Below are positions 52,868 through 61,768 of a DNA stretch of 64,000 nucleotides, piece by piece. The notes under the pieces were generated by a model, which was not told where the DNA came from, did no database searches, and saw only the letters and a program-made list of their open reading frames with translations. Source of the stretch: an uncultured Actinomycetes bacterium (GTDB lineage Bacteria; Actinomycetota; Acidimicrobiia; Acidimicrobiales; RAAP-2); the NCBI GenBank assembly GCA_903825895.1, contig CAIKCI010000018.1, positions 1 to 64,000 on the forward strand, in the 5' to 3' direction. The first letter of the stretch is position 1. Every line of letters starts with the position of its first letter. Position numbers and translations under genes: made by a program.

Positions 52868-54114
52868 GCGCCATGAGTCTTCTCGCCGCCGGTGATCCGC
52901 TGTACCAGCACGGAGTGACGTGGATCGTCTTTTTGATCGTGGCCGTTAAGGTGCTGCTTGGTTTTGGCATCTGTTTGATTTCGGTCACGCTCATGATCTG
53001 GTTTGAGCGCAAAGTGATTTCGGATATGCAAGCACGGATCGGACCGAACAGGGCTGGACCCTGGGGCTTGGCCCAAACGCTGGCTGATGGAATCAAGTTG
53101 TTTTTCAAGGAGGATTTGATTCCCGAACGCTCGGACCGCATCGTCTTCAAGTTGGCCCCCTTTCTCTCGCTTGTCCCAGCCTTGGTTATTTTTGCGGTGA
53201 TTCCAGTTGGTGGAACAATCACCATTGCTGGCTACACGACACAACTCCAGGTAGCGGATCCTCCGATTGGGATTTTGCTCGCCATCGCCATGAGTGCCAT
53301 TGGCGTTTACGGGGTCATGCTGGCTGGCTGGTCATCGGGATCAAAGTACCCACTGATGAGTTCTGTTCGGGCATCGGCGCAAATGATTTCCTATGAGGCA
53401 GCACTCGGGATGTCGGTGCTCACGGTGGTCTTGATCTCTGGTTCTCTCTCAACAAGAACCATGGTCGACGTGCAAGGTGGTGGTCCCTGGCACTGGAATG
53501 TCATCCGTTTAGGCGTCATTCCCTTCGTTATTTTTCTGATTGCGGGCATCGCCGAAACCAACCGTCCGCCCTTCGACGTCGTTGAAGCTGACTCTGAATT
53601 AGTTGGTGGGTTCCACACCGAGTACTCATCGATTCGTTTCGCATTGTTCTATCTTGCAGAATTCCTCAATACGGTGACGATGTCAGCCATTGTCGTCACG
53701 CTGTTCTTCGGTGGACCGAGTGGTTACATCCTCCCGATTCCTGGAGGGACAATTATCTTCCCGGTTCTTTGGTTCCTCCTTAAAACTGTGGCCTTCTGCT
53801 ACCTCTTCGTTTGGTTGCGTGGTGCGCTGCCGAGAAGCCGTTACGACAAGTTGATGGACTTGGGTTGGCGCCGTCTCATTCCGCTCTCCTTGGGATGGAT
53901 GTTGTTGGTGGCGGGCTTCTTGGTTTCAGTAGCTTGGGGGATCGGCATGGGCATTGTGATTGTGGTCGGTGGACTGGTGTTGAGTCGAGCCTGGGAGTTG
54001 GGCTCTGAGCGCGAATTCACCGACAGCGCCGTACTTCCTCCCGTGGCCTCGCGCCTCATCCCGCCGCGCCTGGTACGTGACCAAACTGATCGTGGCGAAG
54101 GAGAAGACCAGTGA
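52864..54114 (+). CDS. nuoH: NADH-quinone oxidoreductase subunit H
   Basis: Membrane subunit at the quinone entry. 416 residues with eight or nine helices; WFERKVISDMQARIGPNRAG and AETNRPPFDVVEADSELVGG are the conserved NuoH loops. GTG 52864 overlaps the nuoG stop (GTGA). The C-terminal tail beyond the last helix is a hydrophilic extension of about 35 residues. Confidence 0.96.
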   Translation: MSAMSLLAAGDPLYQHGVTWIVFLIVAVKVLLGFGICLISVTLMIWFERKVISDMQARIGPNRAGPWGLAQTLADGIKLFFKEDLIPERSDRIVFKLAPFLSLVPALVIFAVIPVGGTITIAGYTTQLQVADPPIGILLAIAMSAIGVYGVMLAGWSSGSKYPLMSSVRASAQMISYEAALGMSVLTVVLISGSLSTRTMVDVQGGGPWHWNVIRLGVIPFVIFLIAGIAETNRPPFDVVEADSELVGGFHTEYSSIRFALFYLAEFLNTVTMSAIVVTLFFGGPSGYILPIPGGTIIFPVLWFLLKTVAFCYLFVWLRGALPRSRYDKLMDLGWRRLIPLSLGWMLLVAGFLVSVAWGIGMGIVIVVGGLVLSRAWELGSEREFTDSAVLPPVASRLIPPRLVRDQTDRGEGEDQ

Positions 54115-54923
54115 GTCTCATGGACGACATTAAAAAGCAGTTGGGCTTCTTTGGTGGCTTCACCTTAACGACGCGTCAGCTCACTCGGCCCCGTGTGACC
54201 TGGTCGTATCCAGATGTCAAAAAGCCCAAACAGCCCCGTCAACACGGTCGGCACGTCTTAAACCGCTACGAAGACGGCATGGAGAAGTGCATCGGCTGTG
54301 AACTGTGTGCGGGAGTTTGTCCTGCTGACTGCATTCACGTACGAGGTCTCGACAATCCTCCCGATCACCCAGTTTCACCTGGTGAGCGCTACGGTTACAT
54401 TTACGAAATCAATTATCTCCGCTGTATTCACTGCGACCTGTGCGTTGAAGCATGCCCCACCGAGGCCATCACTGAGTCGAAGCTCTTTGAATTCTCCTTC
54501 ACCAACCGAGCGGATGCGATCTACACAAAGGCAGAGCTCGTGGTTGATGACAATGGAATGCCTCAGAAACTTCCTTGGGAAGACTGGCGTGAAGGTGATG
54601 ACTTGATGACGTCAGGCTGGATGCGAGCAACGTCCCCCGCTGGCGATGCAGCCTTCGAAGGTGAAGTGGCCTGGAGTCCGGAGCTTGGATACGGAACGCG
54701 AGCACCCGAAGGTGGACAGTCCGAGCATCGTGATGATGAAGAGACGGGGAGCAAGGAATTACGCGACGTGCTGGAGCGTCACCTGCTCACCGAAGACATT
54801 CCCAAAGCACATCGGGGGATGCGTGGGCGAGTCTGGCGATTGAGGAACAGCACGGCAATGCACAAGAAAAAATTAGACGCCGCCCTTGCTCGCTATAAGG
54901 CGAAAAAGGCAACGCATGAGTAG
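54111..54923 (+). CDS. nuoI: NADH-quinone oxidoreductase subunit I
   Basis: Ferredoxin-like subunit with clusters N6a and N6b. 270 residues; two complete [4Fe-4S] motifs, CIGCELCAGVCPADCI and CIHCDLCVEACPTEAI. It is longer than the typical 160-200 residues because of an acidic C-terminal extension of about 90 residues, a feature of actinobacterial NuoI. GTG start overlaps nuoH. Confidence 0.95.
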   Translation: MSLMDDIKKQLGFFGGFTLTTRQLTRPRVTWSYPDVKKPKQPRQHGRHVLNRYEDGMEKCIGCELCAGVCPADCIHVRGLDNPPDHPVSPGERYGYIYEINYLRCIHCDLCVEACPTEAITESKLFEFSFTNRADAIYTKAELVVDDNGMPQKLPWEDWREGDDLMTSGWMRATSPAGDAAFEGEVAWSPELGYGTRAPEGGQSEHRDDEETGSKELRDVLERHLLTEDIPKAHRGMRGRVWRLRNSTAMHKKKLDAALARYKAKKATHE

Positions 54924-55542
54924 CATGATGGTGCTGGCGACGTCCATGACGATTCCTGACATCTTGGTGTTTGTCACTGGCGCGCTGATGATTCTTGTCG
55001 GTGCTGCCGGCGTGATTGTCGCGAAGAACCCAGTGCACTCGGCGCTCTGCCTCGTCCTCACACTTTTTGGCGTGGCAGTGCTCTTTATTGAACAACAAGC
55101 TGATTTTCTCGCCGCCGTCCAGGTCATCGTCTATGCCGGCGCCGTCGTGGTCATGTTCTTGTTTGTCATCATGTTCTTAGGGGTCGATCGGACTGAGGAT
55201 GTCCACGATGAGCCCCTGATGGGTCAACGGCCGCTGGCGATAGGACTCGTGCTTGTGTTGGTTGGATCCATTGTGGCCTTGGGCAGCGAAGCGAAGTGGT
55301 CGGGGGGCTCACACAGTGTCGTGGGGATTAATCAAGGGCCTTATCAGAACGTGGCGAATCTTGGAAAGGCTATTTTTACAACCTATCTCTTTGCCTTTGA
55401 AATCACCTCGGCACTTCTCGTGATTGCGGTGGTTGGTGCAGTCGTCCTGGCTCGGCGCTCGATGATTACGAACGCTCCACGAACAGACTCCTTGGGAAAC
55501 CCCCTGGGCGCAACGACAGATTTCGAAGGTGCTGACCGATGA
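54916..55542 (+). CDS. nuoJ: NADH-quinone oxidoreductase subunit J
   Basis: Membrane subunit in the proton-pumping arm. 208 residues with five helices; the [21 protein letters not shown] and [21 protein letters not shown] segments are typical. ATG 54916 overlaps the nuoI stop by 8 bases; an earlier in-frame start at 54886 lies within nuoI and has no support. Confidence 0.94.
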   Translation: MSSMMVLATSMTIPDILVFVTGALMILVGAAGVIVAKNPVHSALCLVLTLFGVAVLFIEQQADFLAAVQVIVYAGAVVVMFLFVIMFLGVDRTEDVHDEPLMGQRPLAIGLVLVLVGSIVALGSEAKWSGGSHSVVGINQGPYQNVANLGKAIFTTYLFAFEITSALLVIAVVGAVVLARRSMITNAPRTDSLGNPLGATTDFEGADR

Positions 55543-55844
55543 GCATTCCCTCCTCCTGGTACCTCATCCTGGCGGCCTTGCTTTTTGGTATTGGCGCGCT
55601 TGGGGTGTTGATCCGGCGCAACGTTCTGATCATGTTTATGTGCATCGAATTGATGCTGAATGCAGCCACCTTGACCTTCGTAACGTTTTCACGGACGCTC
55701 AACGACATAGGGGGTCAAGCAGACGTCTTCTTTATTTTGGTCGTCGCGGCCGCTGAAGTTGTCGTGGGACTGGGAATCGTGGTGGCAATTTTTAGGCGTC
55801 GCTCTACCGCAGACGCCGACGAGATCTCGAGCATGGAGGGTTAG
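55539..55844 (+). CDS. nuoK: NADH-quinone oxidoreductase subunit K
   Basis: Small antiporter-like-arm subunit, 101 residues with three helices. The buried glutamates lie in [10 protein letters not shown] and [15 protein letters not shown], the proton-channel positions of the family. ATGA overlap with nuoJ. Confidence 0.95.
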   Translation: MSIPSSWYLILAALLFGIGALGVLIRRNVLIMFMCIELMLNAATLTFVTFSRTLNDIGGQADVFFILVVAAAEVVVGLGIVVAIFRRRSTADADEISSMEG

Positions 55845-55848
55845 AGCA

Positions 55849-57738
55849 ATGCTAAGCGCTGCTGCATATATGCCTCTGTGCCCACTCCTTGGTTTTCTTA
55901 TTCTGCTGGCCTTTGGTCGCCGTATCGGCATCAAATATTCGGGAATCGTCGCTACTGTTGCCGTAGCGGCTTCGTTTGTCTTGGCTGCCATTTCTTGGAC
56001 GGGCCTCCTGGGTATCTCGTCGTCAAAGCGGGAAATTACCCAAAGCCTCTTCACGTGGCTTCCTGTTGGTTCGCTTCAAGTGAAAGTTGCGTTTTTGATC
56101 GACCCGCTTTCGATCACGATGTGCCTCTTCATCACCTTTATCTCAACGATGATTCACCTGTACTCGATTGGGTACATGAAGGGTGAGCGTGATTACGTCA
56201 AGTTCTTCATCTACCTGAACCTTTTTGTCACCGCAATGCTGGTGTTGGTGATGGCCAACAATATGGTGCTGACCTTTGTTGGCTGGGAAGGTGTGGGCGC
56301 TTGTTCCTACTGGCTCGTGGCGTTCTACTTCGAGAAAGAGTCCGCAGCGGTTGCGGGAAAGAAAGCGTTTGTCTACAACCGCATCGGTGACGTCGGCCTC
56401 TTGTTGGCGATGTTTATTGTCTTCGCGCGAGTTGGGAGTCTGGATTACACGACGATCTTCGCTCATCTTTCAGCCTTCTCTCCGTTGACGGCCACCATGC
56501 TGGTGCTGGCACTTCTGCTCGCAGCAACGGGAAAGTCAGCACAAATCCCCCTCTTCAACTGGTTGCCCGGCTCCATGGAAGGCCCCACTCCTGTTTCGGC
56601 ACTGATCCACGCCGCCACGATGGTGACCGCAGGGGTGTACCTGCTTTGTCGAATGAGCCACGTCCTCGAACTGTCGGCTCATGCATCTCTGGTCATCGCG
56701 ATTATCGGTGCCTTGACGGCCTTTGTGGCGGCCACCATGGCCTCAGTCCAGCGAGACATCAAGGCGGTGCTTGCGTATTCGACGATCTCTCAGCTGGGCT
56801 ACATGATCTTGGCCGTTGGTGCGGGTGCCTACGTGGCGGCCATCTTCTTGATGATTGCCCACGCCTTCTATAAGGCACTGCTCTTCTTGTCAGCCGGAGC
56901 GGTCTCGCACGGTCTCGACGGAGAGCGCGATATGGGTCGGATGGGCGCCCTGCGAAAAGTCATGCCCTGGACCACAGGCGTCTTCATCGTCGGTTGGCTG
57001 GCCATCGCTGGTGTCCCACCGCTGAGTGCGTTCTGGTCGAAGGGCGACGTCCTTGACGCCGTATTCCGGCACTATCCCTACCTCTGGGCGCTTGCACTGT
57101 TCACGGCGTTTTTGACGGCCTATTACATGACACGGATGTACACGCTGACCTTTACGGGAGAGGCGCGCTACGACAAGCCCGGCGCTGACGGAGCTCCTGC
57201 GCTCCATGCGCACGAAGCTCCATGGGTCATGCGGATTCCCCTCCTCGTGCTGGCCGTGGGCGCGGCGGGTGCTGGGCTGTTGAACTTACCGTGGGTCCAT
57301 AACTTCGGGCTCGAAGAATTTCTCTCGCCCGTCTTTCACGGAGCGCTCTACAACCCACATGAAGGCACATCACTGCTGTGGCTTCTTGCGATCGTGGACT
57401 CGCTGGTCGCGGTGGGGGGCATCGCTGTGGCCTGGATGTTGTGGCGGGGCAAGGTGAGTGCTGCGAACCTCGAGCCCGACTTCTTGACCCACGACTGGTA
57501 CTGGGATGATCTTTACGACACGGTGTTTGGGCGACCTGGGACGGCGCTGGCGCTTTTTAGTGCGACCACGATCGACGAAAAAATATTGGACGGAGCAGTG
57601 AATGGCGTGGGTAGTCTGGCAGTGCAGAGTGCACAGCGCTTGCGCCGTATTCAAACCGGGCAAGTGCGCCAGTACGCACTGTTGATCACTGGCGGCATGG
57701 CTGCACTCTTGGTCTTCATCTTGATGAGGGTGTTCTAA
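55849..57738 (+). CDS. nuoL: NADH-quinone oxidoreductase subunit L
   Basis: Large antiporter-like proton-pumping subunit. 629 residues with about 15 helices; FVGWEGVGACSYWLV holds the conserved helix-5 glutamate and GPTPVSALIHAATMVTAG the lysine-helix region. The C-terminal lateral helix is present. ATG 55849 is supported by GGAGGG eight bases upstream, correcting longer frames that begin inside nuoK. Confidence 0.95.
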   Translation: MLSAAAYMPLCPLLGFLILLAFGRRIGIKYSGIVATVAVAASFVLAAISWTGLLGISSSKREITQSLFTWLPVGSLQVKVAFLIDPLSITMCLFITFISTMIHLYSIGYMKGERDYVKFFIYLNLFVTAMLVLVMANNMVLTFVGWEGVGACSYWLVAFYFEKESAAVAGKKAFVYNRIGDVGLLLAMFIVFARVGSLDYTTIFAHLSAFSPLTATMLVLALLLAATGKSAQIPLFNWLPGSMEGPTPVSALIHAATMVTAGVYLLCRMSHVLELSAHASLVIAIIGALTAFVAATMASVQRDIKAVLAYSTISQLGYMILAVGAGAYVAAIFLMIAHAFYKALLFLSAGAVSHGLDGERDMGRMGALRKVMPWTTGVFIVGWLAIAGVPPLSAFWSKGDVLDAVFRHYPYLWALALFTAFLTAYYMTRMYTLTFTGEARYDKPGADGAPALHAHEAPWVMRIPLLVLAVGAAGAGLLNLPWVHNFGLEEFLSPVFHGALYNPHEGTSLLWLLAIVDSLVAVGGIAVAWMLWRGKVSAANLEPDFLTHDWYWDDLYDTVFGRPGTALALFSATTIDEKILDGAVNGVGSLAVQSAQRLRRIQTGQVRQYALLITGGMAALLVFILMRVF

Positions 57739-57741
57739 GCC

Positions 57742-59316
57742 ATGAATAGCTTTCTTCAATCATCCTCGTTTCCCTACATTCCTCTTCTGCTCGCGATTCC
57801 ATTCGTCGGCTCGTTCCTTGTTGCCGTTATTCCAGAAGCACAGAAAAATATTGCTCGCTGGATTGGTGTGGCGGTCTCGCTGGTCGTGCTGGGTCTCACG
57901 ATTGCCATGGGCGCTGCGTTCTCGACAACCGCTGGTGGGTATCAGTTCGTCACGAACCACTCATGGGCGTCATCGTTGGGAATCTCGTGGTTCACCGGTG
58001 TCGACGGCATCTCATTGTTTTTGGTTGGCCTGACAGCACTGATCGTACCGATAGCGCTTTTGGGGGCCAATGAGCATCGTAAGACCAAAGCGTATGTGGC
58101 ATGGATGTTGTTATTGGAAACCGCCTGTATCGGTAGTTTTGTCTCGCTGGATCTTGTGTTGTTCTTCTTGTTCTTTGAGTTGACCCTGATTCCGTCGTAC
58201 TTTTTGATCGTCGGTTGGGGTGGACAGCGACGAGCAGCAGCGGCGACCAAGTTCTTTATCTACACCTTCGCCGGGTCAGCATTCCTGCTGGTCGGCATCT
58301 TATTTGTGGCCTACCTCCACCAACAACAAACGGGGGTCTTCACCTTCAATCTCATCGACCTGATGAACACGCACTACTCGGGGACCGCGGGCGTGCTGCT
58401 GCTCGCTGCGTTTACGGTTGCCTTTGCGATCAAAGCTCCGCTCTTCCCATTTCACACCTGGTCACCTGATACCTACGGCGAATCACCAGCCGGTGTGGCC
58501 ATGGTGCTCTCGGCGGTGTTGGCAAAACTTGGCGCTTACGGCATGATTCGCTTCGACCTGGCGCTCTTCCCCCATGCCATCAAAGTTGCGGCACCGGTGT
58601 TATTGACCTTGGCCACAATTGGCATTCTCTATGGCGCACTCGTTGCGTGTGGCCAGAACGACCTGAAGCGTTTGGTGGCCTACTCGTCGCTGGCGCAGAT
58701 GGGCTTCATCATTTTGGGCACCTTTGCCCTCTCGACGCAAGGTCTCGAAGGTGCCGTGTTTCTCATGCTGAGCCACGGCATTATCACCGCAGCATTTTTC
58801 TTGGTGATCGGCATGATTGCTCAGCGGCGAGGCACATCCGACATCCGCCAACTTCGCGGACTTCAAGGGCCGGCACCGGTGTTGGCGGCGGTCTTTACCG
58901 TTGTGATGATGGCGTCGATCGGCTTGCCAGGGCTTGCTGGTTTTGTCGGGGAGTACTTGGTGCTCATCGGGACCTTCCTTACCCACCAATGGTGGGCGGT
59001 GGTAGCCACGCTCGGTGTGGTGGTGGCAGCGATCTATCTTCTGTGGGCTTATCAACGCTCTTTCCAAGGAAAAGCTGAAGGCGAGAACGCCAAGGTTCGT
59101 GACCTCACCTATCCCGAGCGTCTTGTGATTGCACCGCTCATCATTTTGATTGTTGTCCTGGGGGTGTTTCCGAAGCCCTTCCTCGATCGGATGACGCCGT
59201 CGGTTGAACGAACGCTTGACTACATCACCTTGGCTACCTGCCCGCCGCATCACACCTGCTTACCGACCTCGGCGGGACAACATGTCGGCGTTATTAATCA
59301 AGGAGGAGGGAAATAA
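57742..59316 (+). CDS. nuoM: NADH-quinone oxidoreductase subunit M
   Basis: Second antiporter-like subunit. 524 residues; FFFELTLIPSYFLIVGWGG carries the key glutamate, and KAPLFPFHTWSPDTYGESP and SSLAQMGFIILG are typical NuoM motifs. It begins 3 nt after nuoL and overlaps nuoN by one base. Confidence 0.95.
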   Translation: MNSFLQSSSFPYIPLLLAIPFVGSFLVAVIPEAQKNIARWIGVAVSLVVLGLTIAMGAAFSTTAGGYQFVTNHSWASSLGISWFTGVDGISLFLVGLTALIVPIALLGANEHRKTKAYVAWMLLLETACIGSFVSLDLVLFFLFFELTLIPSYFLIVGWGGQRRAAAATKFFIYTFAGSAFLLVGILFVAYLHQQQTGVFTFNLIDLMNTHYSGTAGVLLLAAFTVAFAIKAPLFPFHTWSPDTYGESPAGVAMVLSAVLAKLGAYGMIRFDLALFPHAIKVAAPVLLTLATIGILYGALVACGQNDLKRLVAYSSLAQMGFIILGTFALSTQGLEGAVFLMLSHGIITAAFFLVIGMIAQRRGTSDIRQLRGLQGPAPVLAAVFTVVMMASIGLPGLAGFVGEYLVLIGTFLTHQWWAVVATLGVVVAAIYLLWAYQRSFQGKAEGENAKVRDLTYPERLVIAPLIILIVVLGVFPKPFLDRMTPSVERTLDYITLATCPPHHTCLPTSAGQHVGVINQGGGK

Positions 59317-60896
59317 TGCTTCTGGCTGCTACCACCTCATTCTCGCTTCCATCCATTGACTACCTGGCGATTCTTCCTGAGTTAGTCCTTCTCGGTGGAG
59401 CCCTCATCGTCCTGCTCGCAACGTCGATGGTGCGCGGTGGACTTAAGCGAAACATCGCCACCGCCATCACCATGCTGTTCTCTGCTGCAGCCCTCGTTAC
59501 GGCGCTCGTGCAGTGGGGGAGAATCTCGGCGCAAGGAGCCGAGACAACCATCGCGCACGCCATTGTTCTTGACGGGTTCTCCACCTTCATCGGGGTCACC
59601 GTGCTCTGCGCCTTGATCCTTTCAGTTTTGGTGGGTCACGACTACTTGAAGCGCGAAGGGATTGAGTCGTCGGAGTATCACATCTTGGCCATGATCGCCG
59701 CCTCTGGTGCTGTGATGATGGGCCAAGCGAACGATCTCATCGTGATCTTTTTAGCTCTTGAGATCCTTTCTATTGCTCTGTATGTCTTGGTGGCCTTTAA
59801 CCCCCTTCGTGGAGAGTCGGGAGAGTCGGCGCTGAAGTATTACATCCTCGGTGGCTTTTCTTCGGCCATTTTCGTTTATGGCATCGCGTTGGTCTACGGA
59901 GCGACGGGTTCAACCAACCTCGGCCAGATCGCAAACTTCTTCTCAGAAAACCAGCTCATTCATCCTGGTCTTTTTGATGCAGGTCTCGCCCTCGTGCTCG
60001 TTGGATTTGCCTTCAAGATTGCGGCTGTTCCGTTTCACGTCTGGACGCCAGATGTTTATCAAGGTGCACCGAGCCCCATTACGGGATTTATGGCCTCGGT
60101 GGCAAAGGTCGGAGGTTTTGCTGCACTGATTCGCGTGACGATTGCCGCCATGAACTCTCAATCAGCGTCGTGGAAACCAATTCTCTACGCCTTAGCGATT
60201 GCCACGTTGCTCTTAGGCGCCATTGTGGCCCTCGTCCAGCGTGACGTAAAGCGAATGTTGGCCTACTCCTCGATCAGCCACGCGGGCTACATCTTGATCG
60301 GTGTTGAAGTGGGGACGCTGGCCGGTACGTCCGCTGCCCTGTTTTACCTCTTCGCGTACTCAGTCATGACGGTGGGTTCGTTTGCCATTGTGACGGTGCT
60401 CGGTGGCGATGGGGACAGCGATCACGACCTCGGCCGCTATCGAGGGCTCGCTCGTCGCCAACCATGGCTCGGCGGCGCCCTGGCCGTCCTGTTGTTGGCG
60501 CAGGCGGGTATTCCCTTCACCTCTGGATTCTTTGCCAAGTTGGGTGTTGTCTCGGCGGCTATCAATGGCGGGAGTTGGCCGTTGGCCCTCGTGGCCATGA
60601 TCGCCGCAGCGATCGGGGTGGCGTTCTATTTGCGAGTGGTTGTCCTGGCCTATATGGGCTCCGACGAAGCAGATGCAACCGACACTCCTTCTTCGCAGGT
60701 TAATCCTCAGACGCGTCACGCTCAGTCCACGTTGTTGCTTGAGGGCCAAAGCGTTGCCACGATTCCCGCAGTGAGTGTTCCGCTCTTGAGCGGGATTGCG
60801 ATTGTGCTTTCTGTGGCCACCACGATCTTCTTTGGCGTGATTCCTGGCCCACTGCTGGACTTCGCGCACAGCGCTGCACAACTCTTCTTGGCCTAA
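59316..60896 (+). CDS. nuoN: NADH-quinone oxidoreductase subunit N
   Basis: Third antiporter-like subunit. 526 residues; LALEILSIALYVLVAF contains the conserved Glu, and AAVPFHVWTPDVYQGAPSP and MLAYSSISHAGYILIG are typical. TAATG overlaps at both ends link it to nuoM and to the downstream ATP-grasp gene. Confidence 0.95.
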   Translation: MLLAATTSFSLPSIDYLAILPELVLLGGALIVLLATSMVRGGLKRNIATAITMLFSAAALVTALVQWGRISAQGAETTIAHAIVLDGFSTFIGVTVLCALILSVLVGHDYLKREGIESSEYHILAMIAASGAVMMGQANDLIVIFLALEILSIALYVLVAFNPLRGESGESALKYYILGGFSSAIFVYGIALVYGATGSTNLGQIANFFSENQLIHPGLFDAGLALVLVGFAFKIAAVPFHVWTPDVYQGAPSPITGFMASVAKVGGFAALIRVTIAAMNSQSASWKPILYALAIATLLLGAIVALVQRDVKRMLAYSSISHAGYILIGVEVGTLAGTSAALFYLFAYSVMTVGSFAIVTVLGGDGDSDHDLGRYRGLARRQPWLGGALAVLLLAQAGIPFTSGFFAKLGVVSAAINGGSWPLALVAMIAAAIGVAFYLRVVVLAYMGSDEADATDTPSSQVNPQTRHAQSTLLLEGQSVATIPAVSVPLLSGIAIVLSVATTIFFGVIPGPLLDFAHSAAQLFLA

Positions 60897-61768
60897 TGAC
60901 AGGGGAGCGCATCGGCGTTGCCACGTGTGCAGAACATCCACGCACTGACGAAGAACAAGAGCTGACCACGGCCGCTCTGGTCAACGCTGGATTGATCCCG
61001 ACATCGGTCATTTGGAACGACCCCAATGTCCAGTGGGACGACTTCGATCTCGTTGTTGTGCGCACCACCTGGGACTACACCGAGCACCACCAAGAATTCG
61101 TTGAGTGGGTGACCAGCATTGAGCGAATCGAAAATCCCGCGCCGATCTTGACCTGGAACGCGGACAAGCGCTATCTCCTCGACCTCGAGGCCGGAGGGAT
61201 CCCGGTGACGCCGAGCACGATCGTGGATTCTCCTGACGAGTTGGTCGTCCCCGACTCGGCGCGTTTCGTGGTGAAACCGACCGTGGGTGCAGGGGCGCGT
61301 GGTGTTGAGCGCTTCGACGTGGGTGACGTCACCGCGGCGAAGGCGCACATCGCAGAACTCTTAGGCCTTGGCCGCGAAGTCCTCGTCCAGCCCTATCTTG
61401 AGATGGTGGAGACCGAGCGAGAGATCGGCTTGCTCTTCGTCGACGGTCGCTTCACGCACGCGATCGAAAAACAGCCACTCTTAAACGCCAAGAAAGAAGA
61501 CCGAACGGCCTATCTGATGAGTGGCTTGGTAACGCTTCGAGAGGCCTCCGACGACGAGCGCAGGCTTGCCGCAGAGGCACTTCACGTGGCGATGGATCAC
61601 TGTGGTGTGACGGATCCGATCTTGTATGCTCGCGTCGACCTGTTGCCAAGTGAATCGGGCCCCGTGGTGGTGGAACTCGAACTCGCTGAACCCTCGATGT
61701 ACTTCGAACTCAATCCTGCCGCAGCCGATGAATTGGCTGCGGCGGTGGCTCGCCGCTCAGCGCGATAA
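60896..61768 (+). CDS. ATP-grasp ligase-like protein coupled to the nuo operon
   Basis: A 290-residue ATP-grasp protein related to prokaryotic glutathione synthetase-like and DcsG-type ligases, which join a carboxylate to an amine or close a ring. RTTWDYTEH, WNADKRYLLDLEAGGIPVTP, FVVKPTVGAGARGV (126-137) and VELELAEPSMYFEL are the ATP-, metal- and substrate-site blocks. The start overlaps the nuoN stop by one base (TAATG), so it is translated with complex I. The substrate cannot be told. Convergent with the MprF-like gene, ends overlapping by 12 bp. Confidence 0.8.
   Translation: MTGERIGVATCAEHPRTDEEQELTTAALVNAGLIPTSVIWNDPNVQWDDFDLVVVRTTWDYTEHHQEFVEWVTSIERIENPAPILTWNADKRYLLDLEAGGIPVTPSTIVDSPDELVVPDSARFVVKPTVGAGARGVERFDVGDVTAAKAHIAELLGLGREVLVQPYLEMVETEREIGLLFVDGRFTHAIEKQPLLNAKKEDRTAYLMSGLVTLREASDDERRLAAEALHVAMDHCGVTDPILYARVDLLPSESGPVVVELELAEPSMYFELNPAAADELAAAVARRSAR

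Noticed and set aside
58600-59253. 217-residue minus-strand frame rich in His and Arg
   Set aside because: Antisense of nuoM; composition is that of a reversed membrane-protein gene.
60360-60941. 193-residue minus-strand frame
   Set aside because: Antisense of nuoN.
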